NCBI GenBank assembly: GCA_910579515.1 | Contig: CAJTUV010000044.1 | Location: 1 to 23,332 of the forward strand | DNA length: 23,332 bases | Source: an uncultured Hungatella sp. | GTDB taxonomy: Bacteria > Bacillota > Clostridia > Lachnospirales > Lachnospiraceae | Direction: 5' to 3' | The notes under the pieces: generated by a model | The model's input: the letters and a program-made list of their open reading frames with translations, nothing else | Databases searched by the model: none | Told to the model about the DNA's origin: nothing | Translations under genes and position numbers: made by a program | Part shown: positions 1-8,147 of the stretch, piece by piece | How positions within the stretch are numbered: the first letter of the stretch is position 1 | Layout of the letters: every line of letters starts with the position of its first letter

Positions 1-55
1 TGCCTAGGCGTGTTCGGGACTTTCACCCGTTAGAGCGCGCCCATGGCGCGCAAAC
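1..55 (-). ncRNA. 5' end of a group IIC intron (partial)
   Basis: Read on the minus strand from position 55, the sequence starts GTTTGCGCGCCATGGG and continues with CTCTAACGGGTGAAAGTCCC and then GAAC. From memory this matches the 5' end of group IIC introns such as the Oceanobacillus iheyensis intron (CATGGGTGC, then GGGTGAGAGTCCCGAAC). It begins directly after the T-tract of the ltaE terminator and in the same orientation, which is the known target preference of group IIC introns. Only the first ~55 nt are inside the window; the rest, and any reverse transcriptase/maturase gene, would lie to the left. The exact 5' base (55) is inferred from the match and the T-tract. Confidence 0.72.
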
Positions 56-88
56 AAAAAATAGGGGCGGTTTCTACACCGCCCCTAT
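56..88 (-). terminator. Rho-independent terminator of ltaE
   Basis: A perfect 10-bp inverted repeat (61-70 ATAGGGGCGG with 79-88 CCGCCCCTAT) has an 8-nt loop. On the minus strand it is followed by a T-tract at 60-56. The ltaE stop codon (74-76) lies inside the hairpin loop, so the terminator overlaps the end of the gene. Confidence 0.9.
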
Positions 89-1090
89 AAAAGCCTGTAC
101 TCCTTCCTGGGTGGTGGCCCAAGAGGTCACCAGGCGGATACTGCGATGCGCCTCGTCAACCCGCTTGTCGATATTAAAGGAGAACTCTTTTTCCAGACAG
201 GCAATTTTCTCATCTGAAAAAATCGGAAATAACTGATTGGTAGTGGAATCATAGGCAAAAGAATAGCCTTTTGCAATCAAAGCTTTTTTTAGCTGGTCAG
301 CCATCTCATTTGCGTGAGTGGCCAATTCATAAAATAAATGATTCTGAAACAGCTCCTCAAACTGAATCCCCAAAAGCCATCCTTTAGCCAGCATAGCTCC
401 TCTTTGTTTTATCATAAAACGGAAATCTGGTTTTAACGCATCGTTGATTATTACCAAAGCTTCTCCAAACAAAGCTCCGTTTTTGGTTCCGCCGATATAG
501 AACACATCCGTAAGTCTGGCGATATCTTCAAGAGTCAAATCATTTACAGAACTTGTCAGTGCTGAACCCAGGCGAGCTCCATCCATAAACAGATACAACC
601 CCTTCTGGCGGCAGATATGGTGTAAAGCCTCTACCTCCGCTTTTTTATACTGAGTGCCGATTTCCGTAGAATTAGAAATGTACACCATTTTTGGCTGTAC
701 CATATGTTCATCTGTATGAAAGTCCAGAGCCTCCTGAATGAGTGCAGGAGTGAGCTTTCCATCTGCGGCAGGCATAGCCAGAACTTTATGTCCGGTAGCT
801 TCAATGGCTCCTGTTTCATGAACATTAATATGGCCTGTGGAAGCAGAAATTACGGCCTGAAAGGGCCGAAGCGCCGTACAGATGGTAATTAAATTTGTCT
901 GAGTTCCTCCAACGATCAAATGAACCTCTGCATTTTCACACTGAATCTCCTTTCGGATTAGGCGGGCTGCATGTTCTGTGTGGCAATCCAGGCTATACCC
1001 TGTATGCTGAATCAGATTACTTTTCATCAAACTCTCTAAAATCCGGGGATGGGCCCCTTCGCTATAATCATTCGTAAAACTATACACCAT
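74..1090 (-). CDS. ltaE: Low-specificity L-threonine aldolase family protein
   Basis: This 338-residue PLP enzyme of the threonine aldolase/beta-eliminating lyase family probably cleaves L-threonine or allo-threonine to glycine and acetaldehyde in the cytosol. Visible family features are the N-terminal FTNDYSEGAHP, the PLP-stacking region around HVNE-like INVHETGAIE (89-98), the PLP-N1 aspartate D170 in LFMDGARL, and the Schiff-base lysine K203 in GGTKNG. Length is normal for the family (about 340). The ATG at 1090 is preceded by AGGAGG at good spacing. The gene is transcribed alone from a promoter at 1123-1151, divergently from feoB, and ends in a hairpin containing its own stop codon. Family assignment is firm; exact substrate preference cannot be read from sequence. 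Confidence 0.93.
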   Translation of the reverse strand: MVYSFTNDYSEGAHPRILESLMKSNLIQHTGYSLDCHTEHAARLIRKEIQCENAEVHLIVGGTQTNLITICTALRPFQAVISASTGHINVHETGAIEATGHKVLAMPAADGKLTPALIQEALDFHTDEHMVQPKMVYISNSTEIGTQYKKAEVEALHHICRQKGLYLFMDGARLGSALTSSVNDLTLEDIARLTDVFYIGGTKNGALFGEALVIINDALKPDFRFMIKQRGAMLAKGWLLGIQFEELFQNHLFYELATHANEMADQLKKALIAKGYSFAYDSTTNQLFPIFSDEKIACLEKEFSFNIDKRVDEAHRSIRLVTSWATTQEGVQAFIGAV

Positions 1091-1122
1091 TCCTAATTCC
1101 TCCTGATCATGAAATATATTCC

Positions 1123-1151
1123 ATCATATCAAACCTACGCTCAGATTGCAA
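1123..1151 (-). promoter_or_regulatory. Sigma-A promoter of ltaE
   Basis: On the minus strand a -35 TTGCAA (1151-1146) and a -10 TATGAT (1128-1123) are separated by 17 bp, with the ltaE start about 33 bp downstream. Its -35 is only 5 bp from the -35 of the divergent feoB promoter. Confidence 0.7.
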
Positions 1152-1156
1152 CCTTG

Positions 1157-1185
1157 TTGACCTTATGCTGAATCTTTAGTATAAT
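1157..1185 (+). promoter_or_regulatory. Sigma-A promoter of feoAB
   Basis: A -35 TTGACC (1157-1162) and a perfect -10 TATAAT (1180-1185) are separated by 17 bp, 54 bp upstream of the feoB start. Confidence 0.8.
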
Positions 1186-1196
1186 GACACCGTCAT
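1184..1196. promoter_or_regulatory. Candidate operator palindrome at feoAB promoter
   Basis: ATGAC-ACC-GTCAT forms a 5-bp-arm inverted repeat that begins within the -10 box and covers the expected transcription start. Placement fits a repressor site, and a metal regulator (Fur or DtxR/MntR family) would be logical for an iron transporter. The sequence does not match a canonical Fur box well, so the regulator is unknown. Confidence 0.4.
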
Positions 1197-1238
1197 AAAA
1201 CACCAACGTGATGTAGACACGATGAGGAGGCGGTCATC

Positions 1239-3587
1239 ATGACATTAAAAGAGTTGCCCATCGGAAAGACGGCCACGGTTCTTTCCGTAGGTGGAGAAGG
1301 AGCACTGCGGCAGCATTTTCTGGACATGGGAATTATTCCCACAGCAGAAGTTACCATGGTTAAGTATGCGCCTATGGGAGATCCGATTCAGTTAAGGATT
1401 CACAGCTATGAATTGACTCTGCGCCTGGCAGACGCAGAAAAAATCGAGATCGGTCAAGTGCGGGAAGCGGTTTGGCAGGAAAAGGAAAACAGAAAGAAAA
1501 GGCAGATTTTCCATCCGGGCTTAGGAGAAGGAGGAAAGTACCATGTAAAGGCAGAGGAACGTCCTTTGCCGGACAGTGTGACATTAACCTTTGCGCTGGC
1601 TGGAAATCAGAATTGTGGGAAAACGACTCTGTTTAATCAGTTGACTGGTTCCAATCAACATGTGGGAAATTTTCCAGGAGTGACGGTGGATCGGAAGGAC
1701 GGGGTCATTCGAGGATATCCGAATACATTGGTGACAGATTTACCGGGGATCTATTCTATGTCACCGTATTCGAATGAGGAAATTGTCACCAGAAAGTTCG
1801 TGCTGGATGAAAATCCTAAAGGAATTATCAATATCGTAGATGCTACCAATATTGAGCGGAATATGTATTTGACCATGCAGCTTATGGAGCTGGACATTCC
1901 CATGGTTTTGGCATTAAACATGATGGATGAGGTGAGGGAGAACGGCGGTTCTGTCCGTGTAAACGAACTGGAGAACCTGCTTGGGATTCCCGTAGTTCCG
2001 ATTTCCGCTACCCAAAATGAGGGAATTTCGGAGCTGGTTGACCATGCAATCCATGTGGCCAAATATCAGGAGCGGCCGGGCAGACAAGACTTTTGTGATG
2101 CCAACGACCACGGCGGAGCGGTACATAGGTGTCTTCATGGAATTATGCACCTGATCGAGGACCATGCCATAAATGCAGGGATTCCGGTCCGGTTCGCTGC
2201 AGCGAAGCTGGCGGAAGGGGATGAGAGACTGGCCGCCAGGCTGAATTTGGAAGAGAATGAGAAAGAAGCTTTGGAGCATATTATCTGTCAGATGGAGCAT
2301 GAGAGAAAGCTGGATCGGGCGGCGGCGATTGCAGATATGCGTTTTACTTTTATCAACCGAGTCTGTCAGGAGACAGTGGTAAAGCCTCGGGAGAGCAAGG
2401 AACATGCCAGAAGTATTCAGATGGATAAACTTCTGACAGGAAAATACACGGCGCTCCCCGCCTTTTTTGGAATTATGGGTTTAGTGTTTTGGCTCACCTT
2501 CGGCGTTATCGGAGTAGGACTGGCAGAGATTTTGGACATGGCGATTTCCTGGCTGACCCAGATCGTGGAAAAGGGGCTTTTGGCTGCAAACGTCAATGAA
2601 GTGCTTTATTCTCTGATTATTGACGGGATATTTAATGGCGTTGGAAGTGTGTTAAGCTTTCTTCCTATTATTGTGACTTTGTTTTTCTTTTTATCTTTGC
2701 TGGAAGACAGTGGATATATGGCAAGAGTTGCCTTTGTTATGGATAAGCTCCTTCGTAAAATCGGACTGTCAGGGCGCAGTATCGTGCCTATGCTGGTTGG
2801 ATTTGGATGTACGGTACCTGGCGTTATGGCAAGCAGAACGCTCTCTTCTGAGCGGGACAGAAAGATGACGATTTTACTGACGCCCTTTATGAGCTGCTCG
2901 GCAAAGATATCTATCTACGCCTTTTTTACCGCGGCCTTTTTTCCAAAAGCTGGGGCTGTTGTGATGGTAGGGCTGTACTTTTTAGGAATCTTTACAGGAA
3001 TTTTGATGGCTCTTGTGATGAAGAAAACCATGTTTAGAGGGGAGGCGGTTCCCTTTGTCATGGAGCTTCCCAATTACCGCCTGCCAGGAGCCAGAAATGT
3101 ATGTCAGCTTCTGTGGGAGAAGGCGAAAGACTTTTTGCAGAGAGCGTTTACCGTAATCTTTGTTGCTACTATAGCCATTTGGTTTTTACAGACCTTTGAC
3201 ACTCACTTAAATATTGTCACAGACTCTCAGGACAGCATTCTGGCGGTGATGGCAGGGTGGATTGCTCCTGTATTTGGGCCTTTGGGATTTGGAGACTGGA
3301 GAACTTCAACGGCTCTTATTACCGGCTTTATGGCCAAGGAAAGCGTGGTGTCAACCTTATCGGTGCTGTTTGGCTCTACGGAAAACCTGGTGTCTGTTAT
3401 GAACCCAGTAACAGCAGCCAGCCTTTTAGTGTTCTGCCTGTTGTATACGCCTTGTGTGGCTGCGGTTTCTGCAGTAAAGCAGGAACTGGGAGGAAAATGG
3501 GCGGTTGGCGTCGTGGTTGGACAGTGTGCCATTGCATGGGCGGCAGCCTGGATCGTAAGTGTTGTTGGCGGGGCTTTCCTGGGCTGA
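1239..3587 (+). CDS. feoB: Ferrous iron transporter, FeoA-FeoB fusion
   Basis: This 782-residue inner-membrane transporter imports Fe(II) under anaerobic conditions. Residues 1 to about 72 form a FeoA-type SH3-like domain (MTLKELPIGKTA, then FLDMGIIP). After a charged linker comes the FeoB GTPase: G1 GNQNCGKTT (122-130), G2 FPGVTVD (145-151), G3 DLPG (167-170), G4 NMMD (227-230). The C-terminal half is polytopic with the conserved Cys-containing gate segments GFGCTVPG and MSCSAK and a second CLLYTPC core near the end. FeoA is usually a separate ~75-residue gene; the fusion is a recognised variant in Clostridia. The ATG at 1239 follows GAGGAGG. No separate feoC is seen. Confidence 0.96.
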   Translation: MTLKELPIGKTATVLSVGGEGALRQHFLDMGIIPTAEVTMVKYAPMGDPIQLRIHSYELTLRLADAEKIEIGQVREAVWQEKENRKKRQIFHPGLGEGGKYHVKAEERPLPDSVTLTFALAGNQNCGKTTLFNQLTGSNQHVGNFPGVTVDRKDGVIRGYPNTLVTDLPGIYSMSPYSNEEIVTRKFVLDENPKGIINIVDATNIERNMYLTMQLMELDIPMVLALNMMDEVRENGGSVRVNELENLLGIPVVPISATQNEGISELVDHAIHVAKYQERPGRQDFCDANDHGGAVHRCLHGIMHLIEDHAINAGIPVRFAAAKLAEGDERLAARLNLEENEKEALEHIICQMEHERKLDRAAAIADMRFTFINRVCQETVVKPRESKEHARSIQMDKLLTGKYTALPAFFGIMGLVFWLTFGVIGVGLAEILDMAISWLTQIVEKGLLAANVNEVLYSLIIDGIFNGVGSVLSFLPIIVTLFFFLSLLEDSGYMARVAFVMDKLLRKIGLSGRSIVPMLVGFGCTVPGVMASRTLSSERDRKMTILLTPFMSCSAKISIYAFFTAAFFPKAGAVVMVGLYFLGIFTGILMALVMKKTMFRGEAVPFVMELPNYRLPGARNVCQLLWEKAKDFLQRAFTVIFVATIAIWFLQTFDTHLNIVTDSQDSILAVMAGWIAPVFGPLGFGDWRTSTALITGFMAKESVVSTLSVLFGSTENLVSVMNPVTAASLLVFCLLYTPCVAAVSAVKQELGGKWAVGVVVGQCAIAWAAAWIVSVVGGAFLG

Positions 3588-3616
3588 AAAGAGGGGGGAC
3601 ATAAGAGGAATAGGTA

Positions 3617-3645
3617 TTGACGAAAAAATGAGAATGCGGTAAAGT
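3617..3645 (+). promoter_or_regulatory. Promoter of the aminotransferase-gtrA-yfhO-argH block
   Basis: TTGACG (3617-3622) and TAAAGT (3640-3645) are separated by 17 bp and lie 35 bp upstream of the aminotransferase start. No hairpin terminator was seen between feoB and this promoter, so read-through from feoB is possible. Confidence 0.6.
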
Positions 3646-3679
3646 ACAAGGAAATAAATGCGTGATAAGGAGGAGCGGC

Positions 3680-4972
3680 ATGAAACCATTTGCGGAGATG
3701 ACGAAAGAAGAATTGCAGGCATTAAGAAAGGAACTGGCCGTCAAGTATAGAGAATACCAGGGTAAGGATTTGCGTTTAGATATGTCCAGAGGGAAACCCA
3801 GTGTGGATCAGCTGGATTTATCTATGGGAATGATGGACGTACTGACCAGCGATATGGACTTAACGTGCGACGATGGAACCGACTGTCGTAATTACGGTGT
3901 TTTAGACGGAATCAGCGAGGCAAAGGAGCTCTTGGGTGACATGATGGAAGTTGCTCCGGATCACATTATCATTTACGGAAATTCCAGCCTGAACGTGATG
4001 TACGATACAGTTTCCAGGTCTATGACTAATGGTGTCATGGGAAATACGCCGTGGTGCAGGCTGGATAAGGTAAAGTTTTTGTGTCCGGTTCCGGGATATG
4101 ACCGTCATTTTGCCATCACAGAATATTTTGGGATTGAAATGGTGAATGTGCCTATGACTTCGGATGGGCCGGATATGGATATGGTGGAGGAACTGGTGGC
4201 AAGAGATGAGTCCATTAAGGGAATCTGGTGTGTGCCCAAATACTCCAATCCTCAGGGAATTTCCTATTCTGATCAGACAGTGCGGCGTTTTGCAAGACTG
4301 AAACCAGCTGCGTCTGATTTCAGGATTTACTGGGATAATGCCTATACTATCCATCATTTATACGATTTGGATCAGGATCATTTGATTGAGATTCTGGCGG
4401 AGTGTAAGAGAGCCGGAAATCCTGATTTGGTGTATAAGTTTGCCTCTACCTCTAAAATCAGCTTTCCGGGATCTGGTATTGCGGCCATCGCTGCTTCCCA
4501 AAATAATCTGGTGGATATCAGAAAGCAGTTAAGAATCCAGACCATTGGGCATGATAAGGTTAACCAGCTTCGTCATGTTCGGTTCTTTGATGGGATTCAT
4601 GGAATGGTGGAGCACATGAGGCTTCATGCAGACATTTTAAGGCCCAAATTTGAGGCGGTGAACCGCATTCTGACAGAGGAGCTGGACGGGTTGGGAATCG
4701 GAAGCTGGACGATGCCTAAGGGCGGATATTTTATGGCCTTTGATTCTATGGACGGCTGTGCCAAGGCGATTGTGGCCAAGTGCAAGAAAGCCGGGCTGGT
4801 GATGACAGGCGCCGGAGCAACCTATCCCTATGGGAAGGACCCACATGACAGCAATATCCGCATTGCCCCCTCTTATCCGCCTTTGAAAGATTTGGAGATG
4901 GCTATGGAGTTGTTTGCTTTGTGCGTAAAATTGGTAAGTATTGACAGACTTCTTGCAGGAATGAAGGAGTAA
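3680..4972 (+). CDS. AspT-like aminotransferase (PLP fold type I)
   Basis: This is a 430-residue class I/II-fold aminotransferase resembling the unusual type Ic aspartate aminotransferases (AspT of corynebacteria), which interconvert aspartate/2-oxoglutarate and oxaloacetate/glutamate. Visible residues are the N-terminal MSRGKP (35-40), KYSNPQG (187-193) with the PLP-contacting Asn, the YWDNAY strand with D219, the Schiff-base lysine K259 in STSKISFPG, and the C-terminal substrate-carboxylate Arg in SNIRIAPSYPP. A GTG at 3662 would extend it by six residues, but the ATG at 3680 has AAGGAGG at 3667-3673 at ideal spacing, so I start there. It ends 3 bp before gtrA. An aspartate-forming enzyme upstream of argH fits nitrogen/arginine metabolism, but that link is inference. 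Confidence 0.88.
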   Translation: MKPFAEMTKEELQALRKELAVKYREYQGKDLRLDMSRGKPSVDQLDLSMGMMDVLTSDMDLTCDDGTDCRNYGVLDGISEAKELLGDMMEVAPDHIIIYGNSSLNVMYDTVSRSMTNGVMGNTPWCRLDKVKFLCPVPGYDRHFAITEYFGIEMVNVPMTSDGPDMDMVEELVARDESIKGIWCVPKYSNPQGISYSDQTVRRFARLKPAASDFRIYWDNAYTIHHLYDLDQDHLIEILAECKRAGNPDLVYKFASTSKISFPGSGIAAIAASQNNLVDIRKQLRIQTIGHDKVNQLRHVRFFDGIHGMVEHMRLHADILRPKFEAVNRILTEELDGLGIGSWTMPKGGYFMAFDSMDGCAKAIVAKCKKAGLVMTGAGATYPYGKDPHDSNIRIAPSYPPLKDLEMAMELFALCVKLVSIDRLLAGMKE

Positions 4973-4975
4973 TCT

Positions 4976-5404
4976 ATGTTTTCAACGATATGGAAAAAGC
5001 TGGCTAATCCTGAGTCAGTCAGCTATGTGATATTTGGAGTTCTGACCACGTTGGTGGACTGGGGCAGCTACAGATTCTTTCGGGTGGTGGAGGTAGATTA
5101 TCGGACCGCCACCGCCCTTGCATGGGCTGCGGCGGTGCTGTTTGCCTTTGTGACCAATAAATTGATTGTGTTTCGCAGTTTTGAATGGAGACCCTCTTTT
5201 TTATGGAAGGAGTTTTCTTCTTTTGTGGCGTGTCGAGCGGCGACAGGAGTCCTCACCGTAATTGCGATGATGATTATGGTGGATGTTCTTCATTGGAATG
5301 AGTATTTTGGAAAGGTTGTGGTTTCTGCGATTTCCTTGGTTTTGAATTATATTTTCAGTAAATTGTTTATTTTTAGGAAGAAGGCTCGAGACGGAGTAGA
5401 ATAA
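4976..5404 (+). CDS. GtrA-like membrane protein
   Basis: This 142-residue protein has about four membrane-spanning segments (roughly 16-36, 44-64, 80-102, 110-134) and the family's typical FAFVTNKLIVFRS after TM2 and NYIFSKLFIFRKK at the end. GtrA-family proteins are thought to flip polyprenyl-phosphate-linked sugars across the membrane for surface polysaccharide or teichoic acid glycosylation. The ATG follows AAGGAG that overlaps the aminotransferase stop region, and the stop lies 1 bp before yfhO, so translation is probably coupled. The pairing with a YfhO-type glycosylation protein supports a cell-envelope role. Confidence 0.85.
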   Translation: MFSTIWKKLANPESVSYVIFGVLTTLVDWGSYRFFRVVEVDYRTATALAWAAAVLFAFVTNKLIVFRSFEWRPSFLWKEFSSFVACRAATGVLTVIAMMIMVDVLHWNEYFGKVVVSAISLVLNYIFSKLFIFRKKARDGVE

Positions 5405-5405
5405 T

Positions 5406-8144
5406 ATGGATCATGATGAAATCAGGAAGATGACAAAAGAGATGGAAGAGCTGTTGGAGAGTTTTTCAGAAAAAAGAGGCAATCAGGAGAAATTTGAGGA
5501 GGAACAGATAGAACAGATGGCGCAAGAGGAGGCAGAGGATACAAACGTACCTCTTCGGGAAAGCAGAAGTCAAAAAGCAAGGCAGGCGGAGCGAAAGGAA
5601 AAAAAGGCGAAACGTCAGGCAGAGTATATTGACGGATACTTAAGGCCCATAGATGGATTATGGGCTGCTTTTTGTATTCCTGTTGTGATTATGGTGATTA
5701 TTTTTGCCCAGAGAGGAATCTTTCCTTTTGGAGAGGAAAGCTTTTTGAGGACAGATATGTATCATCAGTATGCACCGTTTTTTTCAGAGTTTCAGCATAA
5801 ATTGTCTGGAGGCGGAAGTCTTTTATACAGTTGGAACATTGGAATGGGGATCAATTTCTCTGCGCTCTATGCGTACTATCTGGCAAGCCCTTTAAACTGG
5901 TTTCTGATTCTTTGTCCCAAGAATCTGGTGATTGAGTTTATGACTTACTCCATTGTTCTGAAAATCGGCCTTTCGGGTTTAAGCTTTGCATGGTATCTGA
6001 GAAGGCATTGCAATAGAAATGATTTTGGAGTGGCGTTTTTTGGGATTTTTTATGCTCTGTCAGGCTACATGGCGGCCTATAGCTGGAATATCATGTGGCT
6101 GGACTGCATTCTTTTGTTTCCTGTCATTATGCTGGGGCTGGAGAGGCTGGTTAAGGAACGAAAGGGAATGCTTTACAGTATTTGTCTTGGTATATGTATT
6201 CTTTCCAACTATTACATTTCTATTATGATATGTATTTTTCTGGTGATATATTTTGCTGTTCTTTTGATTCTGGAAGGTGGACAGGGAAAGAAATTTAAGG
6301 ATTATGCAGTAAATGTCGGGCAGTTTGGATTTTATTCTTTGATGGCAGGAGGACTGGCGGCAGTGGTGCTCCTTCCTGAAATCTATGCCCTTCAGATGAC
6401 TGCCTCTGGAGAATTTAATTTTCCTAAAACAGTCAGTTCCTATTTTTCTATTTTTGATATGTTTGCCAGACATATAGGAAATGTAGATGTGGAAATCGGA
6501 TTGGACCACTGGCCCAATATTTACTGTGGCGTGGCAGTCTTAATGTTTTTCCTCCTCTATCTGGGATGCAGGCAGATTCGGCTTAGGGAGAAGGTGGTAT
6601 ATTGCGGAATGCTGCTTCTGTTTTTTGCCAGCTTTTCCGTCAATGCCCTGAATTTTATATGGCATGGATTCCACTATCCCAATAGTCTTCCCTGCAGACA
6701 GTCCTTCATTTATATTTTTCTAATGCTGGTTATGTGCTATAAAGCATACAGTCATTTGAATGAGACCTCCTGGAAGAGGGTGGCTGTGGCATTTTGGAGC
6801 GGACTTGGTTTTGTGATTCTGGCAGAAAAACTGGTAGAACAGGAACATTTCGAGTTTTATGTCTATTATGTGGCTATTTTGTTTCTGGCAATCTATGCAG
6901 GGCTTATCTATTGGTATAAAATGGGAAGGCGGCGTAAAGGGGTATTGCTGATTCTGGCTTTGACTGCGGTTTCTTTAGAAGCTGCGGTGAACACGACAAT
7001 CACCAGCGTCACCACCACAAGCCGTACCAGTTATATTAAGGACAATGAGGCTGTGAGGCGGCTGACTGCGACCCTTCTGCCAGCAGATACTTTTTACAGA
7101 ATCGAGAAGGTGACAAGAAAAACGAAAAATGACGGGGCGTGGATGAATTTTCCTACGGTATCTTTATTTTCCTCCACAGCCAATAAAGATTTGACAAACT
7201 TTTTTAAATCAGTGGGATGCGAGGGAAATACCAATGCATACAGCATCACTGGAAGCACTCCCCTCATAGACTCTTTATTTTCCGTCCGCTATGGCTTGTA
7301 CTCCTCAGAACAGGAGGGAGATACCAATCTCATGCTTTTGGAAAAGGAGGAGGATACTTATCTCTACAGGCGGCTGGACACACTTCCTGTAGGATTTATG
7401 GTGGCACCTGATATGGATTCTATGTGGCAGCGGGATTTAGGGAATCCGGCCACTGTCCAGAACGCCCTTTGCGACGCCATCGGAGCCGACCAGGTGCTGA
7501 CTGCCATAAGCGGAGAGGGGCAGGGAAACCGGTTTGAATTTACTCCAGACAAGGCAGGAGATTTTTATGTCTACATTGGTAATCGGAGTGTAGAGCAGGT
7601 TGAAGTGCAGAAGGGGGAGGACGCCCAGACCTTTAAAAATGTGAATCGGGGATTCCTTTTGGAGCTGGGATGGTGTAAGGAAGGGGAGCCTGTTGTTCTT
7701 ACAAGCGAGACGGAAGAGGACTTGAGAGCCAGGGTGTACCGATTTGAATTTGAAGGGCTCCATTCTGTGTATGAAATTTTAAACCGATATCCCCTGACTG
7801 TGACAAAATGGACGGATACTATTTTGGAGGGAACTGTAGAGACAGAAAAAGCGGGGACATTATTTACCAGCATCCCTTATGATGCAGGATGGACTGTGAC
7901 TGTAGACGGTCAGGTTCAAACGCCTCACAAGATTTTTGACGCCTTCCTCAGTGTAGATCTGACAGAAGGAACGCATACCATCGTCTTTTCTTATGAACCT
8001 GAGGGGTTAAGAACAGGAGCGTTGATTACCCTGGGAAGCATGGTACTTCTTGCGGCTGCCCTGGTGTGTGGAAAAGTGATGGAAAAAAGAAGAAAGGCAA
8101 AAAGAGATGCCGCAGAAAACGAAACAGAGAATGAGGGAGAATAA
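5406..8144 (+). CDS. YfhO-family membrane protein
   Basis: This is a 912-residue polytopic membrane protein. Residues 1 to about 75 are highly charged and probably coiled, cytoplasmic. A first TM (about 80-100) is followed by the family signature region FLRTDMYHQYAPFFSEF and then YSWNIGMGINFSALYAYYLASP, which resembles the acidic first loop of GT-C glycosyltransferases. About a dozen TMs follow to residue 530. A large extracytoplasmic beta-rich domain follows (about 545-870), with a final TM near 880-900 and a basic tail. Bacillus YfhO/CsbB-type proteins glycosylate lipoteichoic acid; the adjacent gtrA gene fits supply of a lipid-linked sugar. The charged N-terminal extension is longer than I would expect for this family. 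Confidence 0.87.
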   Translation: MDHDEIRKMTKEMEELLESFSEKRGNQEKFEEEQIEQMAQEEAEDTNVPLRESRSQKARQAERKEKKAKRQAEYIDGYLRPIDGLWAAFCIPVVIMVIIFAQRGIFPFGEESFLRTDMYHQYAPFFSEFQHKLSGGGSLLYSWNIGMGINFSALYAYYLASPLNWFLILCPKNLVIEFMTYSIVLKIGLSGLSFAWYLRRHCNRNDFGVAFFGIFYALSGYMAAYSWNIMWLDCILLFPVIMLGLERLVKERKGMLYSICLGICILSNYYISIMICIFLVIYFAVLLILEGGQGKKFKDYAVNVGQFGFYSLMAGGLAAVVLLPEIYALQMTASGEFNFPKTVSSYFSIFDMFARHIGNVDVEIGLDHWPNIYCGVAVLMFFLLYLGCRQIRLREKVVYCGMLLLFFASFSVNALNFIWHGFHYPNSLPCRQSFIYIFLMLVMCYKAYSHLNETSWKRVAVAFWSGLGFVILAEKLVEQEHFEFYVYYVAILFLAIYAGLIYWYKMGRRRKGVLLILALTAVSLEAAVNTTITSVTTTSRTSYIKDNEAVRRLTATLLPADTFYRIEKVTRKTKNDGAWMNFPTVSLFSSTANKDLTNFFKSVGCEGNTNAYSITGSTPLIDSLFSVRYGLYSSEQEGDTNLMLLEKEEDTYLYRRLDTLPVGFMVAPDMDSMWQRDLGNPATVQNALCDAIGADQVLTAISGEGQGNRFEFTPDKAGDFYVYIGNRSVEQVEVQKGEDAQTFKNVNRGFLLELGWCKEGEPVVLTSETEEDLRARVYRFEFEGLHSVYEILNRYPLTVTKWTDTILEGTVETEKAGTLFTSIPYDAGWTVTVDGQVQTPHKIFDAFLSVDLTEGTHTIVFSYEPEGLRTGALITLGSMVLLAAALVCGKVMEKRRKAKRDAAENETENEGE

Positions 8145-8147
8145 AAG

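Noticed and set aside
3662..3679. Upstream GTG start for the aminotransferase
   Set aside because: The AAGGAGG ribosome binding site lies within this extension, so the ATG at 3680 is the start.
3227..3744. Several minus-strand ORFs over feoB and the aminotransferase start
   Set aside because: They are shadows of strongly supported plus-strand genes and have no recognisable domains or ribosome binding sites.
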